From the NCBI GenBank assembly GCA_033002965.1, contig JAURVB010008978.1, positions 1-64,000 of the forward strand: a stretch of 64,000 nt of DNA, in the 5' to 3' direction. Under the pieces are notes generated by a model. It was not told where the DNA came from. It saw only the letters and a list, made by a program, of their open reading frames with translations, and ran no database searches. This DNA comes from Piper betle. Taxonomy: Eukaryota; Streptophyta; Magnoliopsida; Piperales; Piperaceae. The position numbers were made by a program, and so were the translations under genes. This document shows positions 11,801 to 21,764 of the stretch, in pieces. Numbering within the stretch: position 1 is the first letter of the stretch; each line of letters opens with the position of its first letter.

Positions 11801-13053
11801 GAGCTAAAATATCCAACAAATATGTTGTCGTAATTCACAACAAGAACTCAGATCGAGATGAAAACCTTTGCAGCACTAAGAAACAATACTAGATCACGAG
11901 GAACATATTCATCAATCTTCTGTTTCAAAATGCTCGGTACAGGATCACCCCTGTATGTTCAAAACAAGACAGCATAGAACTTGCCATTTTGCATACATAA
12001 TTGATCGGTCATGTATGTACCCAATAATCATGCACTATGCAGTCTCCAATTGGAGCTGAAGAAGGTAAAAAAATGTCCAACAAACAAGTGTTCACACATG
12101 ACACAAGAAGTGAACAAAGACCAGTAAAATGATGTGCAAATATATATTGACAAAGATACAAGGACATGTTTTGAATCCGATCTTACCACTGAGCCAACCG
12201 AGCTGACAAATATTTTCTGCGTCTATTTAAGGTTTCAAGAAAAAGGCTCCATTCTATTGGAATACAAACGTGGTCAATAGAAGGGAAATTTGAGGGAAAA
12301 CATTTCTGTAAAAGGGCGTGAACAGGAAGAGAAGGAATTGGTAATAGATGAAGATGACGCAACTGAACTCCCAAGAAAGATGCCAATATGGTAACTTCTT
12401 TCATTGACAATGTCTCTCTTCTGCAAATAATAAGAAAAATTAACCAGAGAAAAGATATCATCTGTGCTTATTTTAAGGAAAACAAATTTTTAGTAAATAT
12501 GACTTACAGCCGTGCAAAAATATCCCCTCTGCAACGCTTACTTATAACATACGGCCACATAATTGGGCAGACATTAGACTTCGTCAAAACATTAGACTGT
12601 TCTAAGTTATTTGCATTTTTCATTTCCGACAGCTTCTTTTTCCACACACCAAATGGTATTAAATTATCAAAGCTTTTGATTTCGGCAGTTGAACTCAAAT
12701 CTTCTAAATGCATCTGGTACTCCTTTTCCATCCCAAGCATATGTTTTGTAAGAGCCTTCATCATAGATAAGAATACCACTAGCTAATATGTCTGGAACAT
12801 GGTCTTGTAATGGTGACTTAACTTCAGAAATCAATTGGTGAAATTCCAGCTGCACTTTCCATTAAAAAAAATGAAGTGAAAAATTTCAGTATTAAAATAG
12901 TTGAGCCTTGGAAAAAATAGTATAAGCAAATAAAGTTCCCATTTATAAAGATTGATATATAAAACTACTTACCTCCGTGGCTAAACTATGGATCGAAGAT
13001 TCTAACCCATCTTCCACATAGATTTTTATCACATATTCACCTGTGAGATAAAC
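8836..13053 (-). CDS. JMJ21-like gene, exons 11-17: APH/choline-kinase-like domain
   Basis: Exon 11 'VYLTGEYVIKIYVEDG' holds the nucleotide-binding Lys; exon 12 'HVPDILASGILIYDEG' then, after a one-base register change between about 12690 and 12735, 'LIPFGVWKKKLSEM' and 'MWPYVISKRCRGDIFA'; exon 13 'ASFLGVQLRHLHLLP'; exon 14 'KIDEYVPRDL'; exon 15 'WIHSDVMDDNIHF' (the HxDxxxxN catalytic loop) and 'HILDFSD' (metal-binding Asp); exon 16 'IPIYLDVFRGD'; exon 17 ends 'TVWGMLNKYQS'. The kinase-like residues are present, so phosphotransferase activity cannot be excluded. Intron 15 (11636-9265) is the longest and hosts a TRIM and a SINE. Confidence 0.88.
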
Positions 13054-16000
13054 CTGTAAGAAATTACCTCAAAAAGTCAGCTCCTACATTTAGTAGAAAC
13101 CACATCATAGATAATAGGATCAGAAGCAAAACACCGAAAATAAACAAGTATGATCTTCAATCATCTCAATATTTGCAATGTGAGATATTGATTTTGTGCA
13201 AAGATACCTACATGCCCACTATTTGAAGATATGTAATAGATATAATTGGAGATATTCAGATACTCATTATATTCCAAATACTTAAGTACTGACATCTAGC
13301 CACAAACACACAACTTTTCATTGGAAAATAGACAACATAATGTGGACCAAGTAATGTGTGATTACATGCATGATAATAGAAGACTAAGCTAAGGGAAACA
13401 AAACTAGATGGAAGAAGAAGCTAAAACAAATATTAGAAGAAATATAGAGATGCCAAAAGTTTTAACCATTCGTTGAAAAAGAACTTATTGAATTAAATTC
13501 TGGATTTTGAGAAATTACTATTTCCATACATTTTTGTTTGGATTCTCTTCCCTTCTGCCTAATTTTACCCCCTTTACGATCTTCATCTATCTTCATTGAT
13601 GTGACACTCCATATGGATTCAAGTCTCCAAACAATTTTTGCTTGTGCATTGCTGGTCTGAAGCCTAGATGAAGGAAGGAAATTTTGCTATTTGTAATCAC
13701 ATGAATCCTAGTTTAGCATCCATGTCCTCAACCTATCCGGTGACAAGTATTTTCCACCATCAATGTTTGTTTCATCTACATTCCCTTCCCTCTATTTTTC
13801 TCCTTCTTCGATTTTAAGGTAGTTGAGACATCTCACTAATTATAATCATTTTAAACAATTTTTAGTATGTCTTATTTTGAATAATTCTCGGAAAATATTT
13901 TAATTGTCCTTACAAGCACAACTAATGATTGACATATATTTGGCGTCACTTCCATTTACTAACCAACCTCCTTTCCCACAACTATCCCTTCTCCTTCCGA
14001 ACTTTCACTGCCCCACCTATTTTCCATATGTGCCGCCCCCCTCCACCATCATCATCCCTTTCCTTCCCTCTCACCTAGAACTTTCCCTCCCCTCAAAATT
14101 ACCCCCTTTCTTGACATCTCCCCTTCTCTCACGTGCCCCCAAACCCCATCCTTCAATTATGCTCACCATCCATCTCACCGCTCAAGTCTTTCACCCACCA
14201 GTCATCCCCTCCCAGTCCTCACTTTCTTGTATCCACTCTCTCAGTTGTTGAACCCCACCAGTCCCTCACCATCCTTACCTTTGCTTTTCCTAGGTCATCA
14301 CCCTCCATTTCCTCTTTCGACCTCCTTTAATCAGCTGTCAGTTTTATCTTCCCAGTATGCTCTCAAAGAGCGCATAGCAAATTGAGAGATTTCCAAAATT
14401 TAGTTTGCATAATAGACAATGGTCTTAGAAATAAAAAGACAGTTTTCATATGAAATCTAAAAATTTCTTCTCTCTTCAGCCAATATAATGAGAAATAAAA
14501 ACTCCCATTTTTCCAGAACTCACATATCACCAACTTTTCCTAAAATTATCAGCAATGAAAGGGATACTGGCATCGCCATCAGCGATGGTTACAGACATGC
14601 TGCCATATGGCAACATTTCTTCCCTTGAATCATGACCTGGTGACTAATAATAAAAGTTAAGCATGCTAAATAATATTGCTGAAACTAAAGATTAATGGAA
14701 ATTTAAGCATTCCAAAAATCAAAAAGTTACAGTAATTTGCCTTCTTTTTATTAAGTCTGTTTTGTTCTGGTATAAGATAAACTAAAGGAACAATGTTATA
14801 TTTCCATAATGAGTGGCTAAAGTGAACAAGAAGAAATAACTTGCAAGTTACACATCTTATTGGTCAAAAAAATTTTCATATTAATTCCTATACAGAGTTC
14901 ATAAACAAAAACGCTAAATATAGGTCTCTTGCGGATTGCTTCCTGTACCAACAGGAAGTTTCTCATCAAAAGAAGGACAAGGCAAACTATGATGTGCACA
15001 AATTTCAGACATGCCGTCAGACCATCTCCTCGCGTTGAGTGCCAGACATGCTCCCTGATGTCAAAAATCCCACTTGTGAAACAGAAAGAAGTGGGCAGAG
15101 AAAACATTACACCTAAAGATCTTTCCCAACAAAATAAGGTACCAACATAGAAGCTACTAGATAGAAGAAATGATGATACTGAGCACGCAAAATCCTCAGA
15201 AGAAAGAAAAGAGAGACTATTTTTCAAATCAAAGGAGACAATTACGGCTGTGCCAATGTTCATGCACTGTCGGTCTCAAGCCCAAGTAAGAGAGTTGGCC
15301 TTGGTAAACGTATCCAACTATAAAAACTTTTCTGTGTGTAATCCCATAGATTCAAAATTAGGATCTATATCCACTATCCCTTGTTAGGGTAAGCAGGTAG
15401 AAAAAAGGGAGAAGAAGAGAAAATTTATATTGTATTATCAATTATAAACTAAAGATCTCTCTGGTTCCTATAGATTGGTTCCCCAAGGTAACAAACAATA
15501 TCTGGAACATGGATCACAATCAAAATCTGAGCTGAATTGAAAGAAAATTGAGGGCCAAACCAAATACACCTAAGAGATGCAAAAACACCATTTTGGATGG
15601 CCCGGTTCATCACAAAACTCAATTGCAACCTCACAATCTAAGATTAGTATTGCAGATTCACATTTTGACACTGTAGATATTTAAGACTCCAGGCTGATGC
15701 AGGACAGCAGATAGGATGATAATTTAATTTTAGTTTTTGTTTGTTTAAAGACTATTATTCGCATGATTTTGTTTTCTTACATAGTTAGGAGTTCTCTATT
15801 GATAAATTACTTAGTTTATAAGTTTCTTGAGACTAGAAAACCATCTGTATGGGCCTTAAAAGACTCTTTGATTAGTAATTTTAAGTTCTAATTCTTTGTC
15901 AGTGCCAACTGTAACACATCCTCAGTTTTTACTAAATTTACTATTGATTAGGTGTGTTTCCACTTATAAGCCTATTATTATGTGTAGAACTAATCTAATA

Positions 16001-19000
16001 TTGTCGTATTTTAGACATTACAAAAGACTGAAGGATAACCTTTTTACATTAGAGCAGACACAAAATTTATACAAGCAATAATTAAAACATATATGCAACA
16101 TCCACTTCAATACTGAGATGTTTGATTGAAAAAAACAGCACCATTGCAATTAAAATATAATGAGATTTGACAACTGTATCTACTGGCTTAAACTTAAATT
16201 AGAAGTATATTAAATAATCTCTCAAAAGTTAAAATGGAACATTGTATTATATAACTAGCAAACAGCCATCCTATAACTTCATCAACTTGAACAAGTGATA
16301 ACAAGAATAACTGCATACTACCTTCCATATCAAATCTCTCAACCCAGGTTTTCCAATCCAAAGCCTGTGTAACCATTTTCTAATTTCTCTCTGTCCAATG
16401 CAATTGCTTGGACTCCAAACAGAGTTATAATGGTCTCTTTCTTCATCCAAAAACTTGGATAAAAATTCAATATCATAAGAAAATGTAAGATTAGGACAAT
16501 AACTTTTGTCTGCATAAACATTCTCTTCAACTTTATAAAGGCGTGCTCTCTTTCCCTTGTGCGTAATTTCTGAACACTGAAATTGACTGTTATCAAAGCT
16601 AACTCATTTACAGGCTACCAAAATATTACTCTGAATTGCAAGTAATCCAGCACGAGCCACTCCTTTATGAAGATGTCCAGGAGACATATCCATGCATACA
16701 AACTCAAAATTTGAGGCATTAACAAAGTTTTGGGTAACAGCCACAGTAACCTCCAAATTTAGAACACAATGCCACCACCCACTGGGGACATATATTGTCT
16801 CACCAGGTAGTTGGGTACATTCAATGGGTTTATCTTCATCAGCCAAAAGAGGGTAGAAATCCAGCCACCACTACAGGAAAACAAAAAATAAGAAGAGCAG
16901 GAGGGCTGCCAAAATGAAATTTCTCGATAAAGATAAAAAACCTGCAATGATGATGGACTGTCTATATTTATGTCACCATCTTCTTCATTCACATGTACAG
17001 TAACGCCTATAGGTACTTTACCAGGTGGATACAAAGCCCATCTGCAGGAAGAGAAAAAGTAGGAGTTCTACAAGTTAATGGCCCACTCAAGAAATCTTTA
17101 ACAGAATAGTACATAAAAAACGTGCACAAAAAAAGAACTAAATGTCAATTTATGCAATATACTTGAAAACATTAATTTACAGCAAGATGATGCATTCGTG
17201 GAACCATAACCCCAGGCAAAAATAACATTTTCAAAACAGTTGAATTAGCATATAAAACAAGGAACCTCATAGATGCATCAGCTTCATGCTTTCCAACTAG
17301 TCATAATAACTTCTACAAGAAGCATCATATACACTATAACACAATTATGAATATCTCATACCTTCAGTGTGAATATAGCGAAAAGTGGCACTGCATTATA
17401 TGCTGGGTACCGTTCATTTAGATGCATAGGTAAGCAAATATATGAATAATTTTTTACCCTTTTGTTGTGAAGCTTATAACTGAAATTGGAAGCCAAGGAA
17501 AATTAAAATCACTAAAATATATGCAAGACTACCGTTTCCGTCCACAGAGAAGAGTGTTCCAGGCACTGGTAAGGCCTGGATCCACATGCCATGATGCACC
17601 AGACCTTGCAGGCCCAATGATTAGCCATCTAAATGGTGGCCGCTCATCTCTATCTAATGCATCAAGATAATCTTCTTGAAAAAGATATGGCACATTATAA
17701 TCTTTCAATAAATTAGGTGCAACATCTCCAAACTGGAAAAAAAATCACTTAGTTAATCACCAGAATGGGTTAAAACATTACACTGATACTTTGCAATATG
17801 CAAAACATACCTCGTCATCAAAAATGTATAGGGGGTCTTCGTCGTGTTGAAAATTCATATATGATACATAATCCTTGAGTCTCATGCGAACCTTCTTCTT
17901 GCTTCGTTGAGAAAGCCTAAATGGAGTTTCTCCATATGCCTCTAATAATCGATTGGCTGTCCAAGTATGTCTAGCAGGCCAGTTATCAGCTAGCCCACTG
18001 ATAAGAACCTGCAGCAACCAAATATCACAATCGGATACCATTATTCGCACAAAAAACTTCTATCCAACATTCAATACAAAAAAAAACAAAAAAAATAACA
18101 TGTAATAGATTCAGAAAGATCGAAAGCTGAAAACTTCTTCCTCCCAAGCGATTATAAATGAGTAACAAGAAAGAAAAGTAAGTAACAAAACTTTTGCCAC
18201 CTCATCACAAAAAGAGGCATGAATTTTTATCTACAATCTGTGTGATTAAAAATGGCAAATTTTGATGGTTGGATGCCCCTATTGATGCAACCCTTGTGAG
18301 GAAAAGCCCTATCCATTTGCCCTTGTGGCAGGCACTAAATGCCAAACCTTTAGCTGTTATTCAGAGAAAATCACCTCCTAGTATGTTCAATAAATAGCCT
18401 CAAGCAATAACAGTTGAAGGAAAGATGAACAACATCTCAGTTATGCCTACTTTGTCACATAAATAGGACGCAAACTAGCGGTACCCTGTTAAAGGATGGC
18501 CCACATACAAAGAACCACTGCGAAAAACTTCTCATGACAACCACAAGAAGAGCTTTGGAGTAGGCATACCGGTTCGCGCCCATCAAATTGTTCTTGAAAT
18601 TCAAATGAGGAGAGGTCCTGAACCCTTTTTACACCTCCCTTGTCCATTGAGAATGAATCCAACGCAGTGAAACACCTGTACCATCTTTTGTATAGAAACA
18701 TAGAGCTGAATCCTAGATGAAGCAAACATAAAAGATTATTAAATGCTCTTCGGAGACAATAAACACCTCCAAAAGACTTGTCAAGTAATTTAAAAAGAAA
18801 AGAAAAAAAAAACAGATTGACCATCAAAGATGCATGCTATTATTTTCAATCCACCTACCATCAAAATGAAGACGACTGCTACTTGAGCAGGGATATTTAT
18901 CTGGATTATGGCTACAGGGGGAAAAACAAGAGAAAGAAATATCAAACCAATAAAGAGAATAAAAACATTCTAGTCTATAGAAAGATTAATCAACGAAGAA

Positions 19001-19389
19001 CATGGCTTTACCGATACACGGTTGTTTCCTTCCAAGAGCCCTTATACTCAAGTAGACCACTAGCATCTTTAAGGCATAACACCATCCAAAGTGGTTCTTC
19101 ATTGCACAGAATGTAAAGGACACTGCATCAACGGCAAAATGCAATCGAGGAGTAATATGTCATTGTTATTAATGTGGAGCAATTTGAAGAAGAACACAAG
19201 CCACCAATGCCTATTTCGACTGATGATGATGATGATGATGCTAGGAAAACAAGCACACACCTGCTGACGCAGGAAAGACGGGCGACATCACGGGGGGAGG
19301 CACTCAAGGATGACGCAGAGGAGGTAGTCGGGGAGGAGATTGAGCTCGCCGAGGGCATCGGGCCGGCGATCCCTCACCTCCTTTTGCAT
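8836..19389 (-). CDS. F-box / JmjC / APH-like protein, JMJ21 type, 17 exons
   Basis: Homologue of Arabidopsis At1g78280 (JMJ21): N-terminal F-box, JmjC domain, C-terminal phosphotransferase-like domain. JmjC proteins use Fe(II) and 2-oxoglutarate to hydroxylate or demethylate substrates; this protein's substrate is not known from sequence. Exons by splice sites and homology: 19389-19261, 19122-19012, 18911-18859, 18712-18570, 18008-17811, 17732-17533, 17041-16942, 16870-16630, 16569-16322, 15054-14932, 13053-12973, 12849-12508, 12420-12187, 11950-11866, 11784-11637, 9264-9096, 8968-8836 (TAA). Exon phases agree throughout if one extra base is discounted in exon 1 and in exon 12, giving about 911 residues, close to the family length. 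Those two lesions and a donor without GT after exon 10 leave expression doubtful. The start ATG at 19389 is the first in frame before the F-box. Confidence 0.9.
9616..9814 (-). mobile_element. Au-type SINE in intron 15
   Basis: On the minus strand it starts AAGGGGAGCCTTGG, has a pol III B box (GGTTCAAGCTGTGG) after 'gtgacctagaggtcaca', then 'aaccctt/ccccagacc', and ends near 'gggttaccctttta'. These are hallmarks of the plant Au SINE, length about 185 bp as expected. Flanks CTTTCCAT at 9616-9623 and 9807-9814 look like the target duplication, overlapping the element start. Confidence 0.85.
10448..10790. other. Pyrimidine-rich intronic tract
   Basis: CT-rich stretch inside intron 15. Just before it, 'agttatcagagtcat' at about 10430 resembles a decayed tRNA-Met primer site following LTR-like sequence (10200-10430). 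This could be a degraded LTR element, but no repeat partner was found. Its ORFs are low-complexity. Confidence 0.3.
10891..11352 (+). mobile_element. TRIM (miniature LTR retrotransposon), 462 bp
   Basis: LTRs of about 151 bp (10891-11041) and 154 bp (11199-11352), both TGTGAGATC...GGG(T)CCGTTACA-like. A PBS TGGTATCAGAGCC (11044-11056) starts two bases after the first LTR, and a purine tract AAGGTGGGTGGAT (11187-11198) precedes the second. The internal region of about 157 bp has no ORF. Target duplication TGACA (10886-10890, 11353-11357) is perfect. Complete but non-autonomous, inside intron 15 and opposite in orientation to the host gene. Confidence 0.95.
13900..14340. other. Pyrimidine-rich stretch in intron 10
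   Basis: CCT/CTT-rich low-complexity sequence within the 1.9-kb intron 10 of the JmjC gene. The ORFs here are Pro/Ser/Leu-rich and look spurious. No element ends are visible. Confidence 0.4.
14932..16569 (-). CDS. JMJ21-like gene, exons 9-10: linker
   Basis: Exon 9 (16569-16322) encodes a Lys/Arg start then 'SYDIEFLSKFLDEERDHY' and 'REIRKWLHRLWIGKPGLRD'. Its acceptor is the second of two nearby AGs, chosen because only that one keeps phase with exon 8. Exon 10 (15054-14932) encodes 'ACLALNARRWSDGMSEIC' and 'DEKLPVGTGSNP', leading into the kinase-like fold. After exon 10 the intron begins CAAGAG, not GT or GC in phase. A lost G would make a GC-AG intron. Confidence 0.85.
16630..18008 (-). CDS. 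JMJ21-like gene, exons 5-8: JmjC domain
   Basis: Four intact, in-phase exons covering roughly residues 146-390. Exon 5 opens 'VLISGLADNWPARHTW' and ends 'DEDPLYIFDDE'. Exon 6 carries the iron-binding HxD in 'SGASWHVDPGLTSAWN' (codons 17588-17580). Exon 7 has 'RWALYPPGKVPIGVTVHV'. Exon 8 has the distal iron-binding His in 'VPSGWWHCVLNLE' (codon 16771-16769). All three metal ligands are present, so the ancestral protein was probably catalytically competent. Known family members act as oxygenases; substrate not deducible. Confidence 0.92.
18570..19389 (-). CDS. JMJ21-like gene, exons 1-4: F-box module
   Basis: Exon 1 encodes the start and F-box ('LGELNLLPDYLLCVILEC', then 'RDVARLSCVS' in another frame). 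F-box domains bind SKP1 in SCF ubiquitin ligases. Between those two parts, the C6 run at 19292-19297 puts the frame out by one (one base too many or two too few), creating an immediate TGA. Exons 2-4 are intact and join in phase: 'VLYILCNEEPLWMVLCLK', 'PDKYPCSSSRLHFDGFS', 'FLYKRWYRCFTALDSF'. These link to the JmjC domain. The exon 1 donor is AG|GTGTGT and the exon 4 donor CCG|GTATGC. Confidence 0.85.
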
Positions 19390-20254
19390 CTTCGCCGAGT
19401 TTGTTGTGTTGTGAAGGAAGCAAAGAAGGGGATGTTATTGTTCTTTCGTTTCCTTTGTTCCTAAGGTTAAACCTAAAACGCAAGAGTAGGGAAGGACGCG
19501 CTGCCTACGCCTACGTGCGATGGAGCGCTAACAGGAGATGGGTGTGTCCATCGCAATAAAAGAGGAATTTATAATGAAAGGTAACAAATATTTTATTTAC
19601 GCTTATGAGTGTCTTCCACGTTATTCACAATTTAAAGATACTTTCTTTATAATAACTATGGGTTGGGTTTAGGCAGTAAAATTAATTTATTTTAAAAAAA
19701 TAGGAAGTAACCGACCCGAGGGCCGAGGACAACAGGATCTCGCCCCCTTTGCTTTGCCATAAGGCTAAGGGCAGCTGGTAAAGTATCAAAATAATAAACA
19801 TGTATAAATATGTGTCTATTTCCAAGTAATCTAACTTTATTTAGATCATACCAAAAAAACTAATTAAAGTGAGAAACATTAAACCAGATACATTATTTTC
19901 TCCTTAAACTTAATATTTATTTTTGTAAAAAATATACATAAATTTAAAATGTATCTAAAATGTAATTTAAATCAATATATGATATATTTAAAATAACCAA
20001 ATTACACTCCCTCTTGTCATAATAATTTCTACAAAAACTCGTACAATCTTCTAATTGGTTGGGCTTTCAAAAATAATGGCAAAAAGAGACAATAAAATGC
20101 CCAGATTAAGGTCCTAAGAAAAATACAATATAAATAACTTTTACTATCAAAAAATTATAGGAATAACCACCCACGGTGGTTATGTTTAATTATGCCAATA
20201 ATATATAAACTATATATGGTGAGGACCACATAAAATTAAATAAAAAATTTCAAC
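19390..20254. other. Upstream region of the JmjC gene and copia 3' LTR
   Basis: The gene's promoter and 5' UTR should lie just right of 19389, but no confident TATA box was picked. From roughly 19800 the AT-rich sequence is probably the 3' LTR of the minus-strand copia element, whose start (TGTTGAAATT on the minus strand) is at 20255. The far LTR end was not located. Confidence 0.45.
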
Positions 20255-20559
20255 AATCTCCTACTTCATCTGAATATGTATTAGGATACATAATATTATC
20301 CAAAATATTAATATTTCAAAATAAGAATATTATATATGAATTATGTCAATAGTCCTCTTCAGTCAAGTATTACCTTCCATCTATTACAATGTAAAGTACT
20401 CATTCAAAACTTTTAATGTGGTTTTAAACTTTATGAATAAGCTCTCAATATTTATTTAGATCCAAATACATATATATTATATATATGTACAACAACTTAG
20501 TCGTTCTCCAATTTAATGTGTACATCCGTAATGAGAAAACAAACAAATATAAAAGTTTC

Positions 20560-21759
20560 AATACATACATGTTATATACACAGCATTACATATCAAGTTT
20601 AAAACTCAACGAGTCTTATATGGACAACATGATCTTGAACAACTTTGGTGACATGCCTTCGTCAAAGGATTCACAATCATTAATTCAATGTTATTGTGTT
20701 CAATGAGCACATCATTCATTTTAACGTTCTCCCTTGTGGTTAAATATTTAATGTTGATGTGTTTACTTCAACTTCCACTTTTATATTTTTTAGCCAATAA
20801 CATAGGCGTTGAATTATCACAATGCATTTTTAATAGCTTTGAGATAGACTCAATAACTTCAAGCCTAGATATGAAACTTTTAAACTAAATAACCTATGAC
20901 TTAGCTCAAAATATGAAACAAACCCAGCTTTCATAGTTGAAGTAGCCGCTAAAGATTTCTTTGCACTTCTCCAAGATATAGCTCCATCCAATATGTAGAT
21001 GTATCCACATATGAATTTACGAGAATCAGTACAACTAGTATAATTCGACTTTGAGTATCCAATGACCTCCAAATTGAAAGATCTTCTATACATAACCATG
21101 TAATCTTTGGTTCTTTAAAGATACTTTATCACTTTCTTTACAGCTCTCCAATGTTCAATACGAGAATCTTCTTAATATTCCAACAATAAATGAAATGTTT
21201 GGTCTTGTATATACTTACGCATACAAAAGGCTTACAATAACTGAAGCATATAGAATATTTTTCATTTGTTCTCTTTTAATTTCATTTTTGGACATTGATC
21301 TATATTAAAATTGCCACCTTTCATTATAGGAGTTATAGATAGTGTGCAATTACTCATTTAAAATTTCTCAAGAACTTTATTGATATATGCCTTCTGAGAC
21401 AAACCAAAAATACATTAAAATCTATCTCTATGAATCTTAATATCAAAAAAATAAGAAGTTTTCCCTATATCTTTTATATTAAAATATTGAGAGAGAAACT
21501 TTTTGCTTCATATAACAATCTCGTATCAATAGTTGCAAGCAATATATCGTCACATATATAACCAGAAAAATTATCTTATACCACAAACCTAGTGGTATAT
21601 ATATTAACCATTAATGTTATTAATAAAATCAAAAGAAGAGATTACATTATGAAATTTCAAATATCAGTGACAGGAGGCCTGTTTGAGTCCATATATCGAT
21701 TTCTTAAGCTTACAAGCAAAATTCTCACTTTGATTTGAAGAAAACCCTTCAAGTTGTTT
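20560..21759 (-). pseudogene. pol: copia pol: RT C-terminus and RNase H
   Basis: Minus-strand reading gives copia RT end ('YGLKQASCHWYLKF'), then RNase H with 'VIGYSKSNYTSCTDSRK', 'GAISWRSAKKSLAATST', 'HCDNS' and 'SKHINIKYL', in the right order for Ty1/copia. Many stops and frameshifts (the YxDD region is disrupted) make it a fossil. The acidic residue in 'GYSDSD'-type motif is changed (GYSKSN). It joins the right-hand part across the inserted gypsy element. Confidence 0.85.
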
Positions 21760-21764
21760 CATAT
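21760..21764. repeat. 5-bp target site duplication (left)
   Basis: CATAT directly before the LTR start at 21765; repeated at 29674-29678 after the second LTR. Confidence 0.95.

Noticed and set aside
14530..14640. Extra exon in intron 10 of the JmjC gene
   Set aside because: A short open stretch exists ('YGSMSVTIADGDASIPFIAD'), but exon 10 joins exon 11 in phase without it and it matches nothing in the family that I recognise.
14817..15263. 148-residue minus-strand ORF as an exon
   Set aside because: The real exon (15054-14932) is in another frame, matches the JMJ21 family and has a proper acceptor.
19174..19464. Plus-strand 96-residue ORF opposite the F-box exon
   Set aside because: Antisense shadow of exon 1 of the JmjC gene.
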